Below are positions 1 to 9,459 of a DNA stretch of 64,000 nucleotides, piece after piece. This stretch comes from Zanthoxylum bungeanum (lineage: Eukaryota; Streptophyta; Magnoliopsida; Sapindales; Rutaceae). The stretch spans positions 186,001 through 250,000 of the forward strand of contig SKCR01038862.1 in the NCBI GenBank assembly GCA_019454045.1, written 5' to 3'. Made by a program: the position numbers and the translations under genes. Position 1 is the first letter of the stretch; each line of letters opens with the position of its first letter. Under the pieces are notes generated by a model. The model ran no database searches, had not been told where the DNA came from, and worked only from the letters and a program-made list of their open reading frames with translations.

Positions 1-183
1 GTTCAGAAGATTAGGTTTGAGTGTGTCGAGTACTTTGAAGATTCTTTGGCTTTGACGCGAAGCACCCGTTGAGGACAAAAATTTGTTTAGCCATCAAGAT
101 TATCTCAAAGAGAGGCACTACAGTGTGTTGAAAAAGAGTATCAGCATCAGTTTCACCGGGTATGGCATTCTGGGGGCGAAGCC
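1..183 (+). mobile_element. Ogre-1 internal 3' region, left of solo LTR
   Basis: Non-coding 3' part of the + strand Tat/Ogre-like element whose 3' LTR starts at 3297. The last ~45 bases are one unit of the 53-bp repeat (core GGTATGGCATTCTGGGGGCG) that resumes at 2133 behind the solo LTR. The first ~130 bases match nothing else I recognise in the window and hold no convincing ORF. The element continues left of the window, so its coding part is not visible. Confidence 0.6.
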
Positions 184-2127
184 TGTTGGACAGTTATTAC
201 CAACAGCGTCACTATTTGTAAAAGACATTGTGTTTTTGTACAAAATTAACTATGTATTAATGAAATTGCCTTTTACCGTTTTGTAAATTTATTTAATTTA
301 ATATAAATAGTAGACGTCCATATGATTAGTATCGGATTGAGATGATATGAGACAGTATCAATCCATAAAGATTTAATCATTAAATATCCCTAGTCGTAGT
401 ATTATCGAGATTGGACATCGATAATGCGGTATAGGCTAGTATTGCACTTGTGCGCGTTGTGAGGGCATAACGGCATAGTTCTCATATATTTAAATATAGG
501 ATACTTATGCAAGTGCGATATGAGGTTGTGTTTTACCGATGGTACGGAGGAAAACAGCTTCGCTCTGGATAGACCCCGTGGAATCCCATTGGTAGTATGT
601 ATATGTGTCTATGGGAGTCCACGTCAGGGTAGATGTTTGGTCTTAACCTGAGACTCGCATCGCTAATGCTTGCGATAATCGGTAAACTTTGGTTTTGGTC
701 GTCCAGGGCTTTAATAGGTTCTGTGTACGCCTCTTCTGGGTTTATTGAGAATCGTAGTGCATTGGATGTGATGTCAAGATGGAAGTATCACTTCAGACAT
801 ATGGAGATGATGATCACGCAGAGATTCAGAACTGGTTCTCTATAGTGTTGCAACCATCGGGATAATATGACAAGGTCATGATTATCCGATTCAAAGAGAC
901 TAGTTGCTTGATATCCGATATGTGCTTCGTACGGGGCAGACACTATTCCAGCCCCAGGCCTTGCACGTGACATCTGATACTGGATCGCTATACACTATAC
1001 TACGGTATCCTACGCCTGACAAAGATCTAATATTCCAGTAAGAATATTTCTAGAGAATTGGGTAGGCATGGCGCTTTGTTAGAAGCCAACCTTGTCTCGT
1101 AAATCGGTAAAAATGTAGTACTTGGTACTACGTGTTTGGATATACCGACGACCGGATTTACTGCCAACATATCTAGATATCTCTTGGGTCGCTTCCCGAA
1201 GATTCACCGATGACATATGATTCGAACTCAATTAATCTTGGATTAATTATGGAGAGACTTTATCTTGGATAAAGTACTATTTGAAGAGAGAGAAAGATTA
1301 ATTTGGAATTAATCGTTAAAATAATATATTCGATGTATTAAACGAAATTCGATTTCGACGCGGAATTAAAATTAGATTTTAATTCGGGCAAACGAATTAA
1401 TTTGGAGTTAATTCGTTAGCGACGTGAATAGTAATTTTGCCAGTCATAATTATTTAATTAAATTTGATTTAAATAACGTCGCGACGGAAGTTCGCTAATT
1501 CGGAATTATCGAACCCGAGCCCGGGAGTGTTTACGAGCCCACTCGCATTCGGAATCAAGTGGGGCCCACATGTCACATCAACCATCACATCACTTGTCAT
1601 TGTTTTACTTTATGGTGATGGATTTTGGTGGAAGAGTGAATTACACTCCAAGTCAAAGTGATAGACCTTTGACCTTGTCATTTACCAACTTTGGTATTTG
1701 ATTTTTTTATATTTGTTTTTGAAATAAATATAAAAGGTTTTTGGTAAATCATTTTCACTACTTCATCTTCTCTCCTCAAAGTGGCGTGAAAGTCACTATT
1801 CACAGCACTCTCATTTTTCAGTTTTTGTTGCAAAAGCTTGGAGATTTTGTGTATGTTTGGAATATTAAATCACATACAAGGCTAGCACCATCAAGGGATC
1901 ATACAAAGGTGTTATGGGAAACTAATTCTTGAGCTTGGAAGGATCAAACAAAGCTTGGAGCTTCCCCACTCACCTTGGCCGAAACCCTCACTGCACAGAG
2001 GGAGATTTTTTTTTGCTCAACGGATCCACAACTGATCGATGTAAGTGTGTTTCCGCCACTCTTCATCCTTATTCATTCTTATTTACATGCTTATATGATC
2101 TTGGGACTTGTTTTAGAAACTCCAACA
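184..2127 (+). mobile_element. Copia solo LTR, 1.94 kb, with perfect target duplication
   Basis: The sequence begins TGTTGGA and ends TCCAACA, a perfect 7-bp terminal inverted repeat with TG...CA ends. It is flanked by AAGCC at 179-183 and AAGCC at 2128-2132, a perfect 5-bp target duplication. No primer site, coding region or second LTR lies between, so it is a solo LTR left by LTR-LTR recombination. It is homologous, in inverted orientation, to the 3' LTR of the Copia element at 56566-58488; both contain the same short shadow reading frame beginning MSRAR. The two copies diverge most in the last ~250 bases (U5). A TATA-like ATAAATATAAAAGG lies near 1721-1734. The target is a unit of the Ogre-1 53-bp array. 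Confidence 0.92.
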
Positions 2128-2132
2128 AAGCC

Positions 2133-2325
2133 CACATCCGTTCAGTATCAGTTTCTGCCGGGTATGGCATTCTGGGGGCGAAGCTCACGTCAGCTCAGTA
2201 TCAGTTTCTGTCGGGTATGACATTCTGGGGGTGAAGCCCACGACAGTTCAGTATCAGTTTCTGCCGGGTATGGCATACTGGGGGCGAAGCCCACTTCAGT
2301 TCAGCATCAGATCAGCCAGGTATGG
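2133..2325 (+). repeat. 53-bp tandem array, 3 to 4 units
   Basis: Units begin TCAGTATCAGTTTCTGCCGG and end near GGGGGCGAAGCCCAC, with a 53-base period at about 2136, 2189, 2242 and a degenerate fourth. A unit to the left of the solo LTR (139-183) belongs to the same array. The reverse complement of the unit occurs in the gag-only element near 8370-8440, so the array is a shared part of the 3' untranslated region of this Tat/Ogre group. Confidence 0.85.
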
Positions 2326-3180
2326 CACTCCGGGTATGGAGATATCAACTCCGACACCCTAGGTACGGGGTTAGCATTCAGACATTTATGGCTCTCTAAG
2401 TACGGAGACGTCACCGCGATACCCTAGGTACGGGGTTAGCATTCAGATATTTATGGCACTCTAGGTACGGAGGCGTCACTGCGACACCCTAGGTACGGGG
2501 TTAGCACTCAGACATTTGTGGCTCTCTAGGTACGGAGACGTCACCGCGACACCCTAGGTACGGGGTTAGCATCAAGACATTTGTGGCTCTCTAGGTACGG
2601 AGACGTCACTGCGACACCCTAGGTACGAGGTTAGCACTCAGACATTTGTGGCACTCTAGGTACGGAGGCGTCACTGCGACACCCTAGGTATGAGGTTAGC
2701 ACTCAGACATTTGTAGCTCTCTAGGCACGGAGACGTCACCGCGACACTCTAGGTACGGGGTTAGCATCCAGACATTTGTGGCTCTCTAGGTACGGAGACG
2801 TCACTGTGACATCCTAGGTACGGGGTTAGCACTCAGAAATTTGTGGCACTCTAAGTACGGAGGCGTCACTGCGACACCCTAGGTATGGGATTAGCACTTA
2901 GACATTTGTGGCTCTCTAGGTACGGAGACGTCACCGCGACACCCTAGGTACGGGGTTATCACTCAGACATTTGTGGCTCTCTAGGTACGGAGACGTCACC
3001 GCGACACCCTAGGTACGGGGTTAACACTTAGACATTTATGGCACTCTAGGTACGGAGGCGTCACTGTGACACCCTAGGTACGGGGTTAGCACTCAGATAA
3101 CAACAACATCACTACGGCACTCTAGGTACGGAGACGCAACCGCGACACCCTAGGTACGGGGTTTAGCACTATCAACTCAA
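2326..3180 (+). repeat. 65-bp tandem array, about 13 units
   Basis: About 13 units of 65 bases, each with two copies of CTAGGTACGG and the phrase ACATTTGTGGCTCTCTAGG. Units alternate between two variants: GGCTCTC with GGAGACG, and GGCACTC with GGAGGCG. That alternation suggests a higher-order dimer step in the expansion. The array lies between the 53-bp array and the 3' LTR of Ogre-1, where Tat/Ogre elements are known to carry hypervariable tandem repeats that can seed satellites. Confidence 0.9.
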
Positions 3181-3238
3181 CACAGCAGTGAACCATATGG
3201 CAGCTGACAAGCCAGGTAAGTAAAAATGCATTGCACGT

Positions 3239-3296
3239 ACTTTGATAGGATTGTCATTGTCACACACTGCACAAGTCCCATCAAAGTGGGGGCGAC
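3239..3296 (+). promoter_or_regulatory. Polypurine tract with abutting stem-loop
   Basis: AAAGTGGGGGCGAC (3283-3296) directly precedes the LTR start TGTGGGCA and is the plus-strand primer of Ogre-1. Its first bases lie in the 3' arm of a stem-loop: ACTTTGATAGGATTGT (3239-3254) pairs with 3271-3287 across a 16-base loop, with one mismatch and one bulge. The gag-only element has the same arrangement at 7247-7304. Confidence 0.75.
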
Positions 3297-4736
3297 TGTG
3301 GGCATTGCATTTTTGCATATCAGCCCGATGATGAGTCTTGTATAGAGGCATTATCTCTTTAGTTGTGAAAGTCGAGGGAAACGGACGTTGGAAGGGTAAA
3401 GTTGGAAAACAGAATTTTTGGTGGATTTATCCAAGTTGTTTAGCTTCGGATGCTTATTGGACTTCGGTTTCAAAGCTTATCTCAGGCCCAAAACCCCCAT
3501 AGACCACTTACTGAACCCAAACCAAACCCAAAATACCCAAACCAAACCCAAAATACCCAAGCCCACTAAGTCAAGCCAAGTCCACGCCCAAGGGAGGATG
3601 ATTCACGCCCAAGCCTCTTTATTTAGGTAAATGCATATTTATCACATGCTAAATCTTGTAAAATCCTTACCTAAATAAAAGAAATCAAATCAAATCCCTA
3701 CCAAATCAAATCCAATCACCACCCCAAATAAGGAGATCTATTCCTTATGAAGAAACCAATTAGGAGATTCTTTCTATTCAAATAGGAAAGTCTTCTCTTA
3801 TGCCTATAAAAAGAGACCTTCACCTCCATTCAAAACCCTAGCTCATATACTTATTTCACATGCCTAAATTACTCCCTTAAGCCTCCATTGCACGTCCAAG
3901 CATCCCATTGAAGCCCCATTGCCGCACCACCAAGCCAGGAAACCTAGCTTCGCCGCACCTTCACACCCTTCATCAATACCCTTAACGCCCAAGCCTCTTT
4001 TCATAGCCCTCCATTGCCGAATTTTAGCCACCATCCACAGCCCCAAAACACACCAAAATAAGCCTCATTCACAGCCCTCAAGTGCCGCCCAAATACTGTC
4101 CCAATTGTGCGCCCAAAACAGCCCCAAAAACACCCCCAATGTACCTTGAACTGCCGCAACTTAGCTCCCTGTTCCGGTCCGTTTTTGCAGTAAGTTAAGC
4201 CAGCAAAACAGCCCTAAAATCACCTAAAAACTACACCAAAATTCTGCACAAAGTTCCCCTTAAGGCCCCCCGAAATCGCAAGCCAATTAGCCTCCAAAAT
4301 CACCCAAAATAGTCCACTAATCGACCAAAACAGTGACCTGAAACGCATCAGCGAAACGACAGTGAAACGGACTTAAAACAGTAGCCCAAGCATCAAAACA
4401 ACGAGGAAAAACATTGAGTAAAAAAATCAAAAAGTATCGGATCATTCGCCCTTCCAACGGACTTGGAATGCGCTTCCAAAAATTGACAAAAGAGGTTAGA
4501 CCTGAGGGCACCTTTTTACTTATCTCCTTTATTTTTAGTTATTTATTTTTGATATATAATTGCATGAGAGTCGTTTGAGGCATGATTTGATTGTTGGATG
4601 GACGGGACATGTGTTCCCTTTTGTGGTATATAGGATGAAAACCCGGACGTAAATTCCGTAGCCGAATCCGAATAGACGGTAGTGCGGTTTGTACTCGGGA
4701 TACAACACCACTTACCACTTAAGAGACATATGTATC
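3297..4736 (+). mobile_element. Ogre-1 3' LTR, first part
   Basis: Begins TGTGGGCATTGCATTTTTGC right after the polypurine tract. It matches the starts of the Ogre-2 LTR (45710) and of the gag-only element LTR (read on the - strand from 7246). The LTR is cut at 4736 by insertion of the gag-only element and resumes at 14302; the two parts total about 2.0 kb. A TATA box and a telo-box-like AAACCCTAG (3833-3841) mark the likely transcription start region. The A/C-rich stretch 3860-4500 has no coding capacity I trust. Confidence 0.85.
3805..3814 (+). promoter_or_regulatory. LTR TATA box TATAAAAAGA
   Basis: TATAAAAAGAGACC occurs at the same relative place in the Ogre-2 LTR (46198, TATAAAAAGGGACC) and, on the - strand, in both LTRs of the gag-only element (6552-6562 and 13599-13610). 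The conservation in otherwise diverged LTRs supports it as the core promoter. Confidence 0.6.
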
Positions 4737-7246
4737 TGTGGGAACACAGGACCTGGGCGACGCCGTTCCTAGGCTCGCGGCCTAGTTGGGAAGGATTAAA
4801 ATAACATGGAGTCGCCACCCGGTGTGAACCGGGACAAAGATTTAAGGCCGCACTCACCCCTCGCAAGGGAAACCTCAAACCGTTGGGTTCGGAATGGTCC
4901 CTTACTTATGTCACTTGTAATGAAAGGATTTATGTAGTAATTTAATTAAGCCTCAGTAACACTTATTTCCAAAAGTATCATGCTTCTAAATTCTCATGTG
5001 CAAAAATAAAACTTATGTACGCATTTCACATATATTTCATACCGCAAGGAACAATACTCAAATGTTATCATGACATAAGCATATGAATTGTAATACATAA
5101 CATATTTGCATAAGAAAGATCAACCAAGAGGCAATTAGGCATGAACATAATAAGACAGACTCAGTTCAGTGTGTGTATGTTCGTGTAGCGTTCATAAACG
5201 CGTTCGAACGGAAATGAAATAGAATGCTCGCGTTCGAGTAGCGTTCGTAAACGCGTTCGAACGGAATTGAAACAGAATGCTCGCGTTCGTATGGCGTTAG
5301 TGAACGCGTTCGAACGGAAATGAAACAGAATGCTCGCGTTTGAGTAGCGTTCGTAAACGCGTTCAAACGGAAATGAAACAGAATGCTCGCGTTCGTATGG
5401 CGTTAGTGAACGTGTTCGAACGGAAATGAGACAGAATGCTCACGTTCGTATGGCGTTAGTGAACGCGTTCGAACGGAAATGAGACCTGATGCATGATAAG
5501 GCAAAAATACATACGCGTTCGAGTTGCGTTCGTAAACGCGTTCGAACGGGAACAGAACTGATGCATGAAAATGGTATGCAATACATAAACAACAAAATAA
5601 AGGGGCGCGGCGACAGTACTGCCGTAAGGGTGGCCTTTTGGGGGCTCTTGATCTCTCAAAGAGAGGACCTTTAGACCAACATACTAAGCCCATGCGCGTC
5701 ACATCACATCATGCATACAAATACAACGACAATCATACTATTCTAAGTATGTCCGATTGAACGTGTCTTGCATCCAACCGAACACACATCAACCGGCGCG
5801 GAAAAGCATCGTGTGTAAAGGGCTTTAGCCCCTCCCCATAGGGCATCTCACATCGCACTTACTAAGCCCATGCGCCTGGTTGAATCATGCATAAATAAAA
5901 CATATTGAATTCAAATAAAGAAAACTAAATAAACAAAAGCAACACAAAACAAAAGAAAGATGGTGCCGTTTACTCAAGCGGTACGTGGAGTTGTGGCCCG
6001 AGTACAGATCATATTACCGTCCATTCGGAATCGGCTATGAAATTTACGTCCGGGTTTCCATCCGATATACCGCGAGAGTTGACACATCTCTCATTCATCC
6101 AATACCTAAACATATTACATCTCATAATTCATGCATATTTATCTACTCAAAGACCACAACATGCATCCATAACGACTCTCATGCGAATAGAATTCAATAA
6201 TAATAATAAAACGAATATAAACAAATAAAAGGTACCCTCAGGTCTAACCTTTTAAATCACCTCTCGGATGTACGGTACACGATCGTCGGAGGGGTGGATG
6301 CTCCGCAAACTCTCCCGGTTCACTGGTTCACTGTCCTCGTTCGTTGTCTCACTGTTTTGAGTCGTCGTTCTCCGTCTTTTGCTATTGTTTCTTGTGGTTT
6401 CGCTACCGTTTCTCTTTATCTTTTGCTTACTGTTTTTGAGTGTCTTCTTCCTGTAATTTTTATGTGTATGGTATGATTAGGGACTAGCTAGTAGCTAAGG
6501 TCTAGGGACTAGGGGACTAGGGGACCAATCTTGAGAAGGTTGGTGAAGGGTTCTTTTTATAGGCAAAAGGTTGGGCTTGACAAGGAAAGGGATTGATTTG
6601 GTTTTGTTAAGGGAAGTCAAAGGATTTGATTTGGTTTTGTTAAGGGAAGTCAAAGATTGAGGGGGGACAAATCTTGGCTAGATAGGGAAGGTTGAATATT
6701 TGATTGGCTTGGTTTAGGAATACAACATTTTAAGTTTGGGAATAATCTTATTAGATTGGGAATATAATTGGTTGATTGATTTTAATTAGGCATGATTATA
6801 TTTTGATTTAGTGTGTGATTTGTTTATTTTAGGATGATTTTAGTTTAAGTTGGTAATTGTTATTTTATGTTTGGTATATGTTTTATTTAATCATTTAATT
6901 AATTTAATTATTATATTATTTAGTTAATGTTTTAATTAATATTATTTATTAAGTTGGGATGTGTTTTATGGGCTTTGGGGGGGCTAATTGGGCTGGATGT
7001 GAGGCTAGCAGCAAAACAAGATTTACCGACACCGTTCGAACGCTTCCTCGAACGCGGCACGAACGCTCTCAATCCGTTTGACGTTCGAACGTAAACACGA
7101 ACGCAGCACGAACGAAAACAGTGAACCTTGTTTATTCTGAATTTCCCCTTCCGATGTCCGTTTCCCGTGACCTCCGTGACTTAAAAGGTAGTTGTCTCCA
7201 AATAAGACTCCTCATCAGGTTTATGTGTAAAAATGCAGTGCCTACA
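4737..7246 (-). mobile_element. 3' LTR of the gag-only element
   Basis: On the - strand it reads TGTAGGCACTGCATTTTTAC ... GTGTTCCCACA. It is a direct copy of 11780-14296. It holds the 53-bp palindrome-rich array (about 5180-5575), a TATA box CCTATAAAAAG at 6552-6562 and, near its 5' end, further CGTTCGAACG palindromes (7033-7042 and 7082-7091). The low-complexity T-rich part at 6570-6960 has no ORF of interest. Confidence 0.9.
5180..5575 (-). repeat. 53-bp tandem array of CGTTCGAACG palindromes in the LTR
   Basis: About seven 53-base units of the form CGCGTTCGAACGGAAATGAA followed by CAGAATGCTCGCGTTCG and either a GTAGCGTTCGTAAA or a TATGGCGTTAGTGAA half. Each unit contains the perfect 10-base palindrome CGTTCGAACG or a one-base variant. 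The array recurs in the other LTR at about 12225-12605. Translations of it are open in places only because of the repeat composition. Confidence 0.85.
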
Positions 7247-7304
7247 GTCGCCCCCACTTTGATGGGACTTGTGTAATGTGCAACAGTGACAATCCTATCA
7301 AAGT
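7247..7304 (-). promoter_or_regulatory. Polypurine tract with abutting stem-loop, gag-only element
   Basis: On the - strand AAAGTGGGGGCGAC (7260 down to 7247) directly precedes the 3' LTR. Positions 7256-7272 pair with 7289-7304, the same stem-loop as at 3239-3287 in Ogre-1, with a different loop. The tract and stem are the most conserved part of the 3' interior. Confidence 0.72.
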
Positions 7305-7374
7305 TATGCAATGCATTTCTACTTACCTGGCTCGCCAGCTGCCACTTGACTTACCATGTGTTGAGTTGATTTGG

Positions 7375-7735
7375 GTGGTGAGGTGCTGCGACCCCTGGTT
7401 CATTCCCAAACCGTGTTGTGATGTGGTCCATTCCCGAACCGTTGCCGTGAGGTGGTCCATTCCCGAACCGTTACTGTGAGGTGGTCCATTCCCGAACCGT
7501 TACTGTAAAGTGTTCATTCCCGAACTGTTACTGTGAGGTGTTCATTCCCGAACTGTTATCGTGAGGTGTCCATTCTTGAACTGTTACTGTAAGGTGTCCA
7601 TTCTCGAACGTTACTGTAAAGTGTTCATTCCCGAACTGTTACTGTGAGGTGTTCATTCCCGAACTGTTATCGTGAGGTGGTCATTCCCGAACCGTTACTG
7701 TGAGGTGGTTCATTCCCGAACCGTGCTTCCATTTC
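7375..7735 (-). repeat. Short tandem array, about 29-bp unit
   Basis: About 11 to 12 imperfect units of about 27 to 30 bases, shown on the + strand by the recurring CATTCCCGAACCGTTACTGT and GTGAGGTGGTC. Spacer lengths vary by one to three bases, so any reading frame drifts. It lies directly behind the polypurine tract region of the gag-only element. Confidence 0.8.
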
Positions 7736-8345
7736 TTGGGGTGCCATTCCCGGCTGTTCATTCTTGAACTCTGCTCCATTCTTGGATTGCCATTCTCGAC
7801 TGTTCATTCTTGAACTGTCCATTCCCGGACCATATCTCCTTCTCGGAGTGCCATTCCCGGCTTGTTCATTCTTGAACTCTGCTCCATTTTGGATTGCCAT
7901 TCTCGACTTGTTCATTCTTGAACTGTCCATTCCCGGACCATATCTCCATTCTCGGAGTGCTACTTCCGACGTTCATTCTTGAACTCTGCTCCATTCTTGG
8001 ATTGCCATTCCCGGCTTGTTCATTCTTGAACTGTCCATTCCCGGACCATATCTCCATTCTCGGAGTGCTACTTCCGACTTGTTCATTCTTGAACTCTGCT
8101 CCATTCTTGGATTGCCATTCCCGCTTGTTCATTCTTGAACTGTCCGTTCCCGGACCATATTCCATTCTCGGAGTGCTACTTCCGACTTGTTATTCTGAAC
8201 TCTGCTCCATTCTTGGATTGCCATTCTCGGCTTGTTCATTCTTGAACTGTCCATTCCCGGACCATATCTCCATTCTCGGAGTGCTACTTCCGACTTGTTC
8301 TTCTTGAACTCTGCTCCATTCTCGGACTATATCTCCATTCTCGGA
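7736..8345 (-). repeat. 110-bp tandem array, about 5 units
   Basis: Each ~110-base unit is made of smaller phrases: CTCTGCTCCATTCTTGGATT, GCCATTCCCGGCTTGTTC, CTGTCCATTCCCGGACC and AGTGCTACTTCCGACTTG. These are themselves related to the 29-bp unit, so the array looks like a second-order expansion of it. Long stop-poor frames on the - strand (for example 7866-8165) come from the repeat; the unit length is not a multiple of three. Confidence 0.85.
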
Positions 8346-8870
8346 GTGCCATTCTCGGCAGAACTGATCTGATGTATATGGGCCTCGCCCCCAGAATGCC
8401 ATACCCGGCAATGCTGATACTGATGTAATGCGGGCCTCGACCTGGGACTCATTCCCAAACTGTGTTTGCTGTGGTCCTCGACCCTGGGACTCATCCCCAA
8501 AACTGATGTGAAGTGGGCCTCGGCCCCAACTGCTACTGACATGGGCCTCGCCCCCAGATCGATGCTGATGTGGGCCTTGACCCTTGGGATTCATCCCACA
8601 CTGTGTTTGATGTGGGCCCGACCCTGGGACTCATCCCCAAAACTGATTGCTGAGGTGGGCCTCGGCCCCAACTGCTACTGACATGGGCCTCGCCCCCAGA
8701 CTGACGCTGATGTGGGCCTCGACCCTCGACTGACGCTGACGTGGGCCTCGGTCCTGGATTCATTCCAAAATTCTGTTGATGTGGGCCTTGACCCTGGGAC
8801 TTATCCCCAAAACTGATACTGATTTGGGCCTCGACCCTCTGCGATTCATTCTCGAAAACTGCTGATATTG
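8346..8870 (-). repeat. GTGGGCCTCG tandem array, 50 to 60-bp units
   Basis: Nine or so units marked on the + strand by GTGGGCCTCGACCCTGGGA or GGGCCTCGCCCCCAGA, followed by variable CTGATGCTGATG-like spacers. The left end is a copy of the 53-bp Ogre-1 unit in reverse complement. The same phrase in reverse (CCCAGGGTCGAGGCCCAC) marks the 3' region of Ogre-2 at 56547-56565, directly at the Copia insertion point. Confidence 0.8.
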
Positions 8871-9459
8871 TATTGTTACTACTTCTGACTGGCTTGTATT
8901 TGACGCTTTCTCTTTTTCTCCTCTGAAACCTGTTATTACAAACAGAACAAACACAAAAAAGATGCGAATATGTTACATGTATGCATGTTCCTATCCCGTC
9001 GGGTTAGGTCTTCCATCAATCCTCTTGGTGACTGCTTAGTCTTCTTTTCCTCGGGCAAACCACTGCTTCAGTCTGTCTATGTTGATCGGCTCGGTGAACT
9101 AATTCCCTTCCAAGTCTGATAGTTTCACTGCCTCTATTTCCCGATTTCTGAATGTCTATCTTATCTTTTCTGTTTGCTTATTGCGAAGGTTCCCCGTGTT
9201 CATCACTGGATTCCATAGTACCAAGGTTGAATACTTTTCTCAAATATACTCATATTGCAGAAGAGTTTTAGCGAAATGAACGTCTTTATTATTGTTGAGG
9301 AAAAGAGTTCGAACAAGTAACAAAATCAATGTCATTAAAAAAAACTGGATCAAATAGACTAGGAGGATCATCTCCATCATCCGCAGCACTGCCTTCTTCC
9401 TCGGCCTATGGTTCTTCACTGTCATCCATGTAAGAAGCTTGATGGTTGAGGGCTTCTTT
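8871..9459 (-). pseudogene. pol: Pol remnants of the gag-only element
   Basis: On the - strand 9240-9459 corresponds to the Ogre-2 stretch just upstream of RT (about 52930-53090). It is followed at 9218-9228 by AACCTTGGTAC and then by a piece resembling 55092-55190, the boundary before integrase. Next, 9070-9140 matches the last codons of integrase (Ogre-2 56250-56330, including EPINxDRLK). RT, both RNase H domains and the integrase core are gone. The pieces contain several stops and encode nothing functional. 8871-9060 corresponds to the sequence just downstream of pol. Confidence 0.7.

Noticed and set aside
788..973. 61-codon frame beginning MSRARPGAG, conserved at 57700-57885
   Set aside because: Both copies are the same part of a Copia LTR in opposite orientation. 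Conservation comes from shared descent, and the frame is antisense to the element.
5166..5702. Open frames across the LTR 53-bp array (repeated FERVYER-like peptides)
   Set aside because: Product of the palindromic repeat. There is no start context, no conserved protein and the same region in the other LTR has different frame breaks.
7667..8594. Overlapping open frames on the - strand with repeated peptides such as GNGQFKNEQAGNGNPRMEQ
   Set aside because: They lie entirely in the 29, 110 and 50 to 60-bp arrays. The 110-bp unit is not a multiple of three, so the peptide repeat shifts frame between units. Openness follows from composition.
2326..8870. Possible CRISPR array from regularly spaced repeats
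   Set aside because: Units are contiguous and diverged, with no unique spacers of constant length, and the sequence is plant nuclear DNA.
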